A DNA stretch of 64,000 nt from Microbacteriaceae bacterium. Lineage in GTDB: Bacteria; Actinomycetota; Actinomycetes; Actinomycetales; Microbacteriaceae. The notes under the pieces are model-generated. The model saw only the letters and a list, made by a program, of their open reading frames with translations, searched no databases and was not told where the DNA came from. The DNA is taken from contig JANXTR010000045.1 in NCBI GenBank assembly GCA_025352325.1, forward strand, positions 186,001-250,000. The letters run 5' to 3'. Position numbers and translations under genes: made by a program. Of the stretch, positions 23,598 through 31,755 are shown piece by piece; the stretch's first letter is position 1; the number at the start of each line of letters is the position of its first letter.

Positions 23598-24146
23598 TCA
23601 GCGTGAGCTGTTCTCGGTGCGCCCCCGCACGATCCCGATGAAGGTCTCGACGGCCGGAGTGGTCGCGTCGATCGGCCAGACCAGGCTGATCCACGTCGAG
23701 GGCGAGTCGCGCAGGGGTCGGGCGATCACGTCGCGGCGGCCGAGCACCCGGGCGAGCGACTGCGGCATCCTGGCGATCCCGACGCCCGCGGCGACCAGCT
23801 CGAGAGTGTCGGCATCCTGACCAGGCAGGAGGTTCTCGCCGTCGAGGTCGTTCGGCGCGAGCCGTTCGCCAGCCTCGAGCGCGGCGAACAGGTGATCGCG
23901 CGAGGCGACGACGACGGGCAGCTCTTCATAGAGCCGGATGGCGCTGAACTCGTCGTCGGCGGCGGTGTCGCGCAGGAACGCCGCATCCGCGTCACCCCCG
24001 CGCAGAGCCTCGATCGCCTCCGCCGCCGAGGAGGGCCGCAGCTCGAGACGCTGCCGCCGCATCCGCTCGCGCCAGATGCGCTCCCATTTCGTCGGCGTGA
24101 CGCCTGGCACGAACGCCACGCGGAACGTCGGCAAAGGGTCGGGCAT
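23598..24146 (-). CDS. LysR effector-domain protein without DNA-binding domain
   Basis: 182 residues matching only the periplasmic-binding-protein-like effector domain of LysR regulators (FRVAFVPGVTPTKW, DADAAFLRD, VVVASRDHLFA, LVAAGVGIARMPQSLARV). There is no helix-turn-helix, and the start is well placed: TAGCCT lies six bases before ATG 24146, so the absence of the HTH is not an annotation slip. It is divergent, across 79 bp, from a DUF5997 gene, a pairing I know from other actinobacteria. The DUF5997 protein has a helix-turn-helix-like middle, so the two might together form a split regulator; that is inference. Confidence 0.88.
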   Translation of the reverse strand: MPDPLPTFRVAFVPGVTPTKWERIWRERMRRQRLELRPSSAAEAIEALRGGDADAAFLRDTAADDEFSAIRLYEELPVVVASRDHLFAALEAGERLAPNDLDGENLLPGQDADTLELVAAGVGIARMPQSLARVLGRRDVIARPLRDSPSTWISLVWPIDATTPAVETFIGIVRGRTENSSR

Positions 24147-24152
24147 GGGCCA

Positions 24153-24158
24153 AGGCTA
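24153..24158 (-). promoter_or_regulatory. -10 element, LysR effector-domain gene
   Basis: TAGCCT on the minus strand, six bases from ATG 24146. Confidence 0.5.
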
Positions 24159-24213
24159 CCGATGCTCGCCGCATCGGGGCCGCTGTGGGGCGGCCTCCAC
24201 CGCCCGCGGCGAC

Positions 24214-24219
24214 TAGCCT
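24214..24219 (+). promoter_or_regulatory. -10 element, DUF5997 gene
   Basis: TAGCCT, then GAGGGG, then ATG 24226. The hexamer is identical to that of the divergent partner. Confidence 0.5.
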
Positions 24220-24225
24220 GAGGGG

Positions 24226-24606
24226 ATGCCCAGACCCCAGTTCATGAAGCCCGAGACCGCGGCGAAGAAGCTCGAGGTGCTGCTGGCCGCGACGCCGGCC
24301 GAGTTCCAGGCGCGCGAACTCCGCCGCGAGGAGGTCGCCGCGCTGCAGGCGAGCCCGCCCGAGTGGCTGGCGACGCTGCGACGCGAGGGGCCGCATCCGC
24401 GCCCGGTCGTCGCCCAGCGCCTGGGCATCTCGAACTCCGGGCTCGCCCGCGGCGGGATCACCGAACCGCTCACCACCGCCGAGATCACTGCGCTGCTCGA
24501 GGAGTCGCCGCGCTGGCTCGAGTTGGAGCGCGACAAGCTCAAGGCCGTACGTGCCGAGGCCACGCGTCTCAAGCGCGAGAAGGCCGCCGCCGCAACGAAT
24601 GCTTAG
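24226..24606 (+). CDS. DUF5997 family protein
   Basis: 126 residues, highly charged. The opening MKPETAAKKLEVLLAATPAEFQ and the block HPRPVVAQRLGISNSGLARGG are typical of DUF5997. The latter resembles a helix-turn-helix recognition unit, and ITEPLTTAEITALLE follows. The C-terminal 30 residues form a Lys/Arg/Ala-rich helix. It is divergent from the LysR effector-domain protein. No experimental function is known to me. Confidence 0.88.
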   Translation: MPRPQFMKPETAAKKLEVLLAATPAEFQARELRREEVAALQASPPEWLATLRREGPHPRPVVAQRLGISNSGLARGGITEPLTTAEITALLEESPRWLELERDKLKAVRAEATRLKREKAAAATNA

Positions 24607-24629
24607 CGCTCCCGCGGGTCGGGCCGGCA

Positions 24630-25268
24630 TCACCGTCCGTGTCGCCGACGCCCGATGCGCGTGCGCAGGATCGCGAGCGTCGCCAGCACCACGATGAACA
24701 CCGACAGCCCTGCGATGTAGCCAATCAGGCTCGGGATGCCGTTCTTCGGGTCGATGAACGGGTAGGGGTACCAGCCGTACAGGGGTCCGCGGATCAGCGT
24801 GAAGGCCGCCCAGGCGAGCGGATACGACACCACGACCCACAGCGCGGTGAACGGCAGCCGCGCGCGGCCGGGGCCGAAAATCCAGTCCAGGACCAGGAAG
24901 ATCGGGATCCAGACGTGCAGCACCTCGTTCGGCCACTCGATGCCGACATAGTCGGTTGTGGGCACGCCGCGAAGCAGCAAGTTGTAGACGGCCGCCGTCA
25001 CGACGGCGTAGCAGAGAGCCGAGAGCTGGATGCTCGACAGCAGCACGGTGTCCCGTTGATGTGCGAGCGCCCAGGCGCCGCCCGCCAGGAGCAGGATCAC
25101 GTTGATCATGCTCGACTGGATGGTGAAGAACGCGAAGTAGTGGCCCGGGATGAGAGCGCCGTGAACGACCAGATCCTGGATCTGAAACGCCAGGGTAACG
25201 ACGATCGTGATCGCGGCGGCCAGCCGGAGCAGGCCGCACAGCCTGCGGGGCGTGGATGCACCTCCCAT
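24630..25268 (-). CDS. Pr6Pr-like integral membrane protein
   Basis: 212 residues from ATG 25268 (the track start lies inside the upstream gene). Six hydrophobic segments, with conserved-looking loop residues (GHYFAFFTIQSSMINVI; EWPNEVLHVWIPIFLVLDWI; YGWYPYPFIDPKNG) that match the Pr6Pr/FAR-17a/AIG1-like group. Some eukaryotic members of the wider group hydrolyse fatty-acid esters of hydroxy fatty acids, but no such function can be claimed here. The gene begins four bases after the preceding minus-strand gene ends and is probably co-transcribed with it. Confidence 0.82.
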   Translation of the reverse strand: MGGASTPRRLCGLLRLAAAITIVVTLAFQIQDLVVHGALIPGHYFAFFTIQSSMINVILLLAGGAWALAHQRDTVLLSSIQLSALCYAVVTAAVYNLLLRGVPTTDYVGIEWPNEVLHVWIPIFLVLDWIFGPGRARLPFTALWVVVSYPLAWAAFTLIRGPLYGWYPYPFIDPKNGIPSLIGYIAGLSVFIVVLATLAILRTRIGRRRHGR

Positions 25269-25272
25269 GGAA

Positions 25273-26193
25273 CTACCCCGTTCGCGCGTGCAGGTACTCG
25301 TTGATCTCCGTGGTGAGGAGGCGGTCCACCGGGTACTCGTCGCCGTCGACCGCCCGGATGGGCGCGGCATGCCGCCCGCTCGAGACCAGCCACGCGGCAT
25401 CCGCGCCCCGGAGGTCGTCGACGGTGAGCAACGCGTACTCGCCGGCGTACCCGTGAGACCCGGCCCAGTCAAAGATGTCGGCCTGCGTCGTGCCGGCCAA
25501 GATGCCTTGATCGGTGCGCGGGGTGAGCAGCGTCGTGCCGCGCTTGAGGATCAGATTCGACACCGCTCCCTCGAGCAGGAAGCCGTCCGAGCTCACCCAG
25601 AGCGTGTCATCGGCCCCGCGCCGAGCAGCCTCGCGGAACGCGCCGCGGTTCACCGCGTAGCTGAGCGTCTTGGCGCCAGCCAGCAGCCACGGCGAGGTGC
25701 GGGCGACGTCGTGGCGGTAACCGCGATCGAGGAGCACGATTCGGATGCCGTCGCGTCGCGCCGGTGTGTGGTCGGGCGCGACCGCCGCCAGCGCCCAGCC
25801 GGTCGGAATGAGCGCGCCCGGCCCCTGAGCAGGGACACTGTGAGCGCCCGCGCCGCCCTCGACTCCGCGCGTCAGCACGATCTTGACGAAGGCCTCGTCG
25901 GCGTCGCTCAGGTGCGCGGCGACCTCGCGGATCGCCGCCCGCCAGTGCGCGAGATCGGGTGCCGGGAGGTCGAGCATCTCGGCCGAGTGAGCGAAGCGTG
26001 CGAGATGCGCCTCGAGCGCCTGCAGGTGCCCGGTGCCGAGGCTGATGGTCTCGAAGACGCCGTCGCCGCGAGTCGCGGCCAGATCGAGCACGCTGAGTTG
26101 CGGCACGGACGGGTCAGCCGGGTAGTGGCCGGCGGGGGAGCCCTCGTCGTCGAAGGCGAGCCGCACCAGGAACGGCCCGGTCACGAACTCCAC
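25273..26193 (-). CDS. class IV aminotransferase / aminodeoxychorismate lyase-like PLP enzyme
   Basis: 306 residues from GTG 26193. The fold-type IV signature is clear: RGDGVFETI near residue 42, PLP lysine K175 in LLAGAKTLSYAVN, and the cofactor-binding SSDGFLLEGAVSNLI. This matches 4-amino-4-deoxychorismate lyase (PabC, folate synthesis), although branched-chain or D-amino-acid aminotransferases share the same motifs. No pabA/pabB lies nearby, so the specific role stays open. The start overlaps the end of the preceding gene by 13 bases. Confidence 0.85.
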   Translation of the reverse strand: MEFVTGPFLVRLAFDDEGSPAGHYPADPSVPQLSVLDLAATRGDGVFETISLGTGHLQALEAHLARFAHSAEMLDLPAPDLAHWRAAIREVAAHLSDADEAFVKIVLTRGVEGGAGAHSVPAQGPGALIPTGWALAAVAPDHTPARRDGIRIVLLDRGYRHDVARTSPWLLAGAKTLSYAVNRGAFREAARRGADDTLWVSSDGFLLEGAVSNLILKRGTTLLTPRTDQGILAGTTQADIFDWAGSHGYAGEYALLTVDDLRGADAAWLVSSGRHAAPIRAVDGDEYPVDRLLTTEINEYLHARTG

Positions 26194-26507
26194 CTGAGCC
26201 GGTCGAGCCGCTGCAGCATCCCGTCGATCGTCGCGCCCAGCGCCGGGTAGGCCTCGCCGATGTCGCCGAGCATGCGTCGATCGCGGGCGTAGTCCGATCC
26301 CGGCTTGCGTCCGCCCTCGGCGTCAAACAGGTCGGCCCGCAGTAGCAGGACGACGAGCTCGTCGATCGTCGGCAGCGCATCCATGAACGCCCACGGGTCT
26401 TCGCCGCCCATGAGCCGCTCACTCACGACCGAGCCGAGCTCATCCTGGGCCTCGGCGCGGAGACCCTCGAGGCTCGCGCGGCGCAGGATCTCGGTATTCG
26501 ATGTCAC
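26181..26507 (-). CDS. conserved-looking hypothetical protein (108 aa)
   Basis: From GTG 26507, with TAGGCT seven bases upstream; the track ORF that runs to 28265 is antisense to the DUF2207 gene and rejected. The product is acidic and helical (VTSNTEILRRASLEGLRAEA; DPWAFMDALPTIDELVVLLL) with good codon bias. No family is recognised. It is the first gene of a three-gene minus-strand unit with the PLP enzyme and the Pr6Pr-like protein. Confidence 0.65.
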   Translation of the reverse strand: MTSNTEILRRASLEGLRAEAQDELGSVVSERLMGGEDPWAFMDALPTIDELVVLLLRADLFDAEGGRKPGSDYARDRRMLGDIGEAYPALGATIDGMLQRLDRLRWSS

Positions 26508-26514
26508 AATTCCG

Positions 26515-26520
26515 AGCCTA
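26515..26520 (-). promoter_or_regulatory. -10 element of the three-gene minus-strand unit
   Basis: TAGGCT on the minus strand, seven bases before GTG 26507. Confidence 0.4.
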
Positions 26521-26577
26521 CGCCCGGGTTCTGCACGAGCCTGGCAAGCAGCCGTCCGGCTGTGGAGGCGTCGCACC

Positions 26578-26765
26578 ATGACGACCACCGGCATCACGGG
26601 TCCACGGGTCAGCTCGGCCGGCTCATCATCGATCCGCTGCGGCAGCGGCCGCACACGGCGATCCGCGACGTCGAGGTCGCGGAGGTGACGGGCGACGTCG
26701 AGGCGCTGACCGGGCAACCGGCCCGCACGACCGACGAGGCGATCTCCGACAATCCGCCCCGATAG
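26578..26765 (+). pseudogene. remnant of an NmrA-like NAD(P)-binding oxidoreductase
   Basis: The sequence begins MTTTGITG in one frame and continues STGQLGRLIIDPL in another. With one lost base after ATCACGGG, the text becomes ITGSTGQLGRLIID, the Rossmann dinucleotide motif of NmrA/SDR a5-type proteins. Soon after, the text jumps to what looks like the usual C-terminal segment (VTGDVEALTGQPARTTDEAI). Full-length relatives have roughly 280-300 residues; only about 60 codons remain. It therefore carries a frameshift and a large internal deletion. Family assignment is by eye. Confidence 0.55.
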
Positions 26766-26768
26766 GGT
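26763..26768 (+). promoter_or_regulatory. -10 element, DUF2207 gene
   Basis: TAGGGT, six bases, then GTG 26775 (an ATG follows directly at 26778). Confidence 0.5.
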
Positions 26769-26774
26769 CGGAGA

Positions 26775-28685
26775 GTGATGCGAGGCGTGCGGTTCCTGTC
26801 GGTAGCACTTCTCGTCCTCGGGATCGCCGCCGCCCCGACCGCCGCTTTCGCCGGGGCCCCGCATGATGCCCGCGCCGCGCACCCTGCCGCCGCCCCGCAG
26901 CGCCCCGCCGTGGCGGCCCTGCCCGGCGATGTCAGCGACTTCACCTTTCGCAGTTTCAACGCGGTCTACCACCTCGCACGCGACGCGAATCGGCACGCCA
27001 CCTTGGCCGTGACGGAGACCATCGTGGCGCTCTTTCCGCAGTCGGATCAGAACCGCGGCATCCTGCGAGACATCCCGAACATCTACGGCAGTGCCCAGCT
27101 GCAGACCAAGGTGGTCTCGGTGGTCGACGAGACCGGCGCGGCCGTTCCGTACACCGAGAGCGACCAGGGCGACACCGTCGAACTCGCGCTGGGCACAGAG
27201 GCCTACGTGCACGGGCCCACGACGTACGTCATCAGCTACACGCAGGTCGACACCATCCGGCACTTCGCCGACAGCGACGACGACGAGTTCTACTGGGATG
27301 TCAACGGGAACGGATGGGCGCAGCCGTTCCAGCAGGTTGGTGCACAGGTGGTCGTCGACCCCTTGCTCACCTCGGCACTGACCGGTCACAACGCCTGCTA
27401 TCAGGGCGCGCAGGGGGCGACCACCGCGTGCTCGAGCGGGGTCGTCGCGGACGGCAGCACCCTCTCGGCCCTCACCACCGATCTCGCGGCTGGCGACGGC
27501 CTGACGATCGCGGTCGGCTTCACCTCGGGCACCTTCGTGGATGTCTCGAGCGACCCAAACAACCAGCCGGACTCGGGCAACTCCACGCCCGCCACTCCGG
27601 CACAGATCGCGGGCGTCCTGCTGTCGCTGCTCGGATTCCCGGCCGCGCTGATCGGTGTCATCAGTGGCGTCGCGTCGCGGCTGCCCCGCACCGAACCGGC
27701 GCGCGGCACGATCATCCCGCAGTACTCGGCCCCCGACGGCATGGATGTGATGGTCGCCGCCCAGCTCATTGCCCGCCAGGCGACGGCGGTGCCCGCGCAG
27801 TTCGTGAGTCTCTCGGTGAAGGGCAGGACTCGACTGCTCGGCTACGCGGTGAAGAACGCGCGCACCTCGGACTACTCGATCCAGTTGCTGGATCCGACCG
27901 GCCTCGACCCGATCGAGCAGCAGGTGGTCGACGCGCTGTTCGGCGAAGGCGCGAAGCCCGGTGCCACCCACGATCTGCATAAGTACGGGGACGACGCGCT
28001 CGCCGCCGGTCTCGCGCCCGCCCTCGCGACGGCGGCGATCGCCGTCGACGCCTACTACGACGGACACCGCAGGACGGTCGGAGGCACGATCGCCCTCGTC
28101 GTCACGATCGCGCTCACACTCACGGCGTTGCTCTCCGCGGTGATCCTGGGCGGCTTCGTGGGGCTCGTCACCGGTGCCGTCGGCATCGTGGCGGGTCTGA
28201 TCGGCGTGGGCGCTGCCTTCCTCGGCTTCCGCGGACGCAAGAAGCTGAGCGACGTCGGCGCGCAATGGAACGACTACCTGCTGGGAATGCGGATGTATCT
28301 GCAGCTCGCCGAACAGGACCGGCTGCGCGTGCTTCAGAGCCCGAGCGGTGCCGAGCGGATCGACGTGACCGACGGCACGCAGCTCATCAAGCTCTACGAG
28401 AAGCTGCTGCCGTGGGCGATCATCTGGGGCGTCGAGGATCAGTGGTCGAAGGTGCTCGAGGTCGAGTTGCAGCGCCAGAACGCCACGCCCGATTTCTGGG
28501 TCGGCCAGAACGCATTCTCGGCCCTCGCTTTCCTCCCGCTGATCACGAACCTGGGCCCGGCCACCTCGGCCGTTCCCATGACCACCAGCGGCACCGGTGG
28601 CAGCTTCTCCAGCTTCTCGGGCGGCTCCTTCGGTGGCGGCTTCTCGGGTGGCGGTGGTGGCGGAGGTGGCGGCGGGGGCCGCTGA
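26775..28685 (+). CDS. DUF2207 domain-containing membrane protein
   Basis: 636 residues. A signal peptide (VRFLSVALLVLGIAAAPTAAFAG) leads to an extracytoplasmic DUF2207 domain (FNAVYHLARDANRHATLAVTETI; NRGILRDIPNIY; ADSDDDEFYWDVNGNGW). A membrane helix near residue 280 is followed by a cytoplasmic segment, then two more helices near 435-475, another soluble segment and a very Gly/Ser-rich tail ending in eleven glycines. This is the typical architecture of the family, whose function is unknown. The start GTG 26775 sits six bases from a -10; ATG 26778 is equally possible. Confidence 0.93.
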   Translation: MMRGVRFLSVALLVLGIAAAPTAAFAGAPHDARAAHPAAAPQRPAVAALPGDVSDFTFRSFNAVYHLARDANRHATLAVTETIVALFPQSDQNRGILRDIPNIYGSAQLQTKVVSVVDETGAAVPYTESDQGDTVELALGTEAYVHGPTTYVISYTQVDTIRHFADSDDDEFYWDVNGNGWAQPFQQVGAQVVVDPLLTSALTGHNACYQGAQGATTACSSGVVADGSTLSALTTDLAAGDGLTIAVGFTSGTFVDVSSDPNNQPDSGNSTPATPAQIAGVLLSLLGFPAALIGVISGVASRLPRTEPARGTIIPQYSAPDGMDVMVAAQLIARQATAVPAQFVSLSVKGRTRLLGYAVKNARTSDYSIQLLDPTGLDPIEQQVVDALFGEGAKPGATHDLHKYGDDALAAGLAPALATAAIAVDAYYDGHRRTVGGTIALVVTIALTLTALLSAVILGGFVGLVTGAVGIVAGLIGVGAAFLGFRGRKKLSDVGAQWNDYLLGMRMYLQLAEQDRLRVLQSPSGAERIDVTDGTQLIKLYEKLLPWAIIWGVEDQWSKVLEVELQRQNATPDFWVGQNAFSALAFLPLITNLGPATSAVPMTTSGTGGSFSSFSGGSFGGGFSGGGGGGGGGGGR

Positions 28686-28756
28686 GTTGTGCGCCGGGGC
28701 GATCTCGCCACGCGTTTTGGGGGAGGACGGTTGGACGCCCGCGTCGTGGGAGACGG

Positions 28757-28762
28757 CAGAAT
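28757..28762 (+). promoter_or_regulatory. -10-like element, J-domain protein gene
   Basis: CAGAAT six bases before GTG 28769; departs from TANNNT at the first base. Confidence 0.35.
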
Positions 28763-28768
28763 GGTCGC

Positions 28769-29749
28769 GTGCCCGATAGTCCGCTCGCGTTGAGCCCGTA
28801 CTCCGTGCTCGGCGTTCAGGGGAGCGCGAGCCACACGGAGCTGCGCCGTGCCTACCGCGTGAAGCTGCGGCAGACGCATCCCGACACCGGTGGCGACGCC
28901 CTCCAGTTCGATCGCGTGCAGCGCGCCTGGGAACAGGTCGGCACGCCCGAAGCGCGGGCCGCCTACGACAACGGCACCCAGAAGGTCTGGGATCTGGATG
29001 ATGCGCCCGTGCGCACCTGGGCCCCGCCAGCTCCCTTCACTCGGGCCAGCACCTCGCGGCCGCAGGCGCGCACCCACGGACATCCGGGTGGCTGGTATCG
29101 CGAGCAGTACCTGCAACTGCTCCACGAGTGGGTCGGACGCGGGGTGGCCGTCCCCGATCCGTATGAACTCAAGCTGGTGCAGTCGGCGCCGCGCGAGATC
29201 CAGCATCTGCTGGCCTCCGCCGTCGCCGAAGAGGACACCGCGATCGTGCTCGCCAGCCTCGGCATCGGATTCACGGTCTGGAATGATGTGCGCACCGATG
29301 CGGTGCGTCGTGGCGCGCGGGTACAGAACGGGCTGACCGCGGGCCCGCAGGGGGCGGCAGGCAAGATCGACCACCTCGTTCTCGGGCCGAGCGGACTCTG
29401 GGGCATGCTCAGCGAGGACTGGGGAGGCACCGTCGGCGCGCGTCGTGGCGAACTGGTGGGGCCGGGCATCCACGCGGACGAGCGTCCGATGCACGAGCTG
29501 GCTGACCGCGCACGCAATTTTGCACGCCAGGCGAAGGTGAAGTTCTCGGCGCTCGTGATCGTGGTGCCCGACGACTCGAGCCCCGAGGGCGTCATGGCGC
29601 TCGGCTCGATCCGAGGAGCGCAGACCCTGCTCGTGCAGCGCTCCCGACTCGCCAACCTGGTGCGGATTGGGGTACCCGGCGTCGCCGTCGGAGGAACCGA
29701 CCTGTTCGAGGTGCGCACCCGCGTGCAAAGCGCTGCGCGCTTCGTCTGA
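28769..29749 (+). CDS. J-domain (DnaJ-like) protein with C-terminal domain of unknown function
   Basis: 326 residues from GTG 28769; the track merges it with a false upstream extension inside DUF2207. Residues ~8-70 form a J-domain with the diagnostic HPD in RQTHPDTGGD, which would stimulate the ATPase of DnaK-type chaperones. The rest is not a DnaJ zinc-finger/substrate domain; a segment resembling a NERD-type nuclease core (AGKIDHLVLGPSGLWGM) lies near residue 195. This resembles the core of the NERD protein at 31752 (TDIDHVAIGPGGVFTINTK) but lacks the lysine of the D-xK pattern, so it may be an inactive version. Confidence 0.85.
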   Translation: MPDSPLALSPYSVLGVQGSASHTELRRAYRVKLRQTHPDTGGDALQFDRVQRAWEQVGTPEARAAYDNGTQKVWDLDDAPVRTWAPPAPFTRASTSRPQARTHGHPGGWYREQYLQLLHEWVGRGVAVPDPYELKLVQSAPREIQHLLASAVAEEDTAIVLASLGIGFTVWNDVRTDAVRRGARVQNGLTAGPQGAAGKIDHLVLGPSGLWGMLSEDWGGTVGARRGELVGPGIHADERPMHELADRARNFARQAKVKFSALVIVVPDDSSPEGVMALGSIRGAQTLLVQRSRLANLVRIGVPGVAVGGTDLFEVRTRVQSAARFV

Positions 29750-29832
29750 CCCCGTACCCCCGATCGCGTAGGGGGGATGGCTCGATCTGCACTAACCATC
29801 CCGGTCGGCAGGGCGAAGGTCAGGTCGCCCCG

Positions 29833-30177
29833 ATGGGTCGATTCGCCCAAGCGATGGTGCGTCCCCTCCTTGAGGCGATCACGGATCGCTCGCTCGACGC
29901 TGACGGAGCGCTTCCGATCCCGCCCGGCAACGGCCATGTGCACGCGTCCGGCCCCAACCCCGATCACGTTCTGCTCATCGGAGCCGGCGCGATCACCGGG
30001 ATCGGCGTCAGTTCGCACGACATCGGATTGCCGGGGCAACTCGCGCGACGCATCGCGGCGTCGACTCAGCGGGTGGGCGGACCAGATGGCACCGGCCATG
30101 GTCGGTCACCTTGGGAACGGCGTTCGCTCTCGCCGTGCACCTGCCGCCGACAAGCACCTGCGTCAGGGCGCTCTTGA
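29833..30177 (+). pseudogene. N-terminal fragment of an SGNH/GDSL-like hydrolase
   Basis: The ORF (MGRFAQAMVRPLLEAI...) reaches a segment HVLLIGAGAITGIGVSSHDIGLPGQLARRIA that matches the first block of actinobacterial SGNH/GDSL-type proteins (usually VVGDSTAAGVG-SHDxGLAG-LAR). Coding sense then fades within about 20 codons, well short of the ~300 residues of the family and of the C-terminal DxxH block. The canonical GDS is replaced by GAG, although some subfamily members also lack it. I call it a truncated relic. Confidence 0.45.
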
Positions 30178-30354
30178 CTCGCTGGACACCCTCGACTCCG
30201 TCGCCGACGCCCGGATCGCCCGCACCGCCCGGGATCTGCTCGGGGCGACCGGAGGCGGCGGTGCTGCGCGAACTCGCGTTGAGAATGCAAGCGCTGCTCT
30301 GGTTGAGCGGCGAGCCCGCAGTCCGACGCGGGGGCTGACGTCGCGCGACCGCCA

Positions 30355-30360
30355 TACGCT
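30355..30360 (+). promoter_or_regulatory. -10 element, Eis-like acetyltransferase gene
   Basis: TACGCT, then GGAGGA, then ATG 30367. The six-base interval reads like a ribosome binding site but is too close to the ATG to work as one. Confidence 0.5.
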
Positions 30361-30366
30361 GGAGGA

Positions 30367-31755
30367 ATGATCGATCCCGCCGCCGCAGCCGAAGCTCTCG
30401 CCCCCGGTTTCACCACCGCGGTCCCTGACGCCACCTCGGTCGCCCGCCTCGCCGACGCCGGCCTCCGCTACGCGCTGGTCGACACGAGCGACCCGGCCGC
30501 GTGGGCCGACTGGCTGCGCGCCGACGATCGGGGCTTCCTGCAGCCGACCCGCGACGAGAAAGATTTCGAGATCAGCCGCGCCGGCATCGGTTACCGCCGC
30601 ACCATCGGCGTCTACGACGACAGCCTGACGGTGGATGCCGCCGTCCCGGTCGCCACCGTCGACTCCTGGCCCGCCGAGCTCACCATCCCGGGCAGCACGA
30701 TCGAGACGCCCCGCACTCTCACGAGCTGGGCGATCAGCTCGGTGACCGTGGCACCCACGCATCGCCGCCGAGGCGTCGCCCGAAACCTCCTCGAGGGCGA
30801 GCTGCGCACCGCGCATGCTCTCGGCTTCCCGATGGCGATGCTGACGGTGAGTGAGTCCACGATCTACGGCAGGTTCGGGTTCTCGCCGGCCGCGCTCGCC
30901 ACCGACTGGACAATCGACACGCGTCGCGCGCGCTGGATCGGGCCCGAGGCATCCGGTCGGGTGGAGTTCATCGGCATCGACCTGTATCGCCAGGAGCTGG
31001 CCGAGCTGCACGATCGCGTGCGCCTCGCCAGTCCCGGCGAAATCGACGTCTGGCCGCATCGCTGGGACCAGCTGGTCGGAGCCACGGAGCCCGACGCCTC
31101 GCGCACAAAGCAGCTGCGCGTCGTGCGGCACACCGACACGTTCGGCGCCACGCGTGGCCTCGCGCTCTACCGCGTCACCGGCGGCGAGCCCGACTTCAGC
31201 CAGCACGTCGTCGAGGTGGAACGCTTCGATGCCGAGACGCCGGACGCCGCATCCGCTCTGTGGCGCTACCTCCTCGAACTCGACCTCGTCACCGAGGTGA
31301 AAGCCCACCTGCGCCCCATCGACGAGACCCTGCGCTGGCAGATCGCCGACTTCCGCAGCGCCGAGGTGAAGACCTGGGAGCACCAGTACCTGCGCGTGCT
31401 CGACGTGGCCGCGGCCTTCTCGGCGCGCAGCTACGCGGCCCCGGGTTCGATCGTGTTCTCGGTCAGCGACGGGCTCGGTTACGCGGCCGGGACGTGGCTG
31501 CTCTCGGTGGTCGAGCCTGTCGAGACCGAGACCGAGAGCCTCCGAGCAACTGTCACCAAGCTGGATGCCGCCCCCACAGGCATCCCGACGCTCACCCTCA
31601 CCGCCAACGAGCTCGCGTCGCTCTACCTCGGCGGAGTCGCCGCGACCACCCTCGTGGATGCCGGCTGCATCGCCGAGCGCACCCCGGGCGACGCGGCGAT
31701 CGCCGACGGCATCCTGCGGGCTGCGCGGGCGCCGTGGTTGAGCGTTTGGTATTAG
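30367..31755 (+). CDS. Eis-like GNAT N-acetyltransferase
   Basis: 462 residues with the three-part Eis layout: N-terminal GNAT (acetyl-CoA loop VTVAPTHRRRGVARNLLEGEL near 126-146), a second GNAT-like region, and a C-terminal sterol-carrier-like domain. The motif YGRFGF near residue 167 corresponds to the tyrosine that acts as general acid in mycobacterial Eis. The enzyme family acetylates amines; in mycobacteria it can act on aminoglycosides and proteins, but the role here is unknown. Its last codons overlap the minus-strand NERD gene by four bases, tail to tail. Confidence 0.88.
   Translation: MIDPAAAAEALAPGFTTAVPDATSVARLADAGLRYALVDTSDPAAWADWLRADDRGFLQPTRDEKDFEISRAGIGYRRTIGVYDDSLTVDAAVPVATVDSWPAELTIPGSTIETPRTLTSWAISSVTVAPTHRRRGVARNLLEGELRTAHALGFPMAMLTVSESTIYGRFGFSPAALATDWTIDTRRARWIGPEASGRVEFIGIDLYRQELAELHDRVRLASPGEIDVWPHRWDQLVGATEPDASRTKQLRVVRHTDTFGATRGLALYRVTGGEPDFSQHVVEVERFDAETPDAASALWRYLLELDLVTEVKAHLRPIDETLRWQIADFRSAEVKTWEHQYLRVLDVAAAFSARSYAAPGSIVFSVSDGLGYAAGTWLLSVVEPVETETESLRATVTKLDAAPTGIPTLTLTANELASLYLGGVAATTLVDAGCIAERTPGDAAIADGILRAARAPWLSVWY

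Larger units (their letters stand above)
29750..30366 (+). other. 600-base stretch with a decayed gene and no intact one
   Basis: Apart from the SGNH-like relic at 29833-30177, the second half (30100-30350) shows competing frames. One has a short coherent piece (EAAVLRELALRMQALLWLSGEPAVRRG) that may be the tail of another lost gene. The eis-like gene promoter closes the region. Confidence 0.4.

Noticed and set aside
26181-28265. 694-aa minus-strand ORF
   Set aside because: Antisense to the DUF2207 gene except for the last 108 codons, which form the real gene.
28265-29749. 494-aa ORF joining the end of DUF2207 to the J-domain protein
   Set aside because: The first ~168 codons are out of frame with DUF2207 coding sequence; the real start is GTG 28769.
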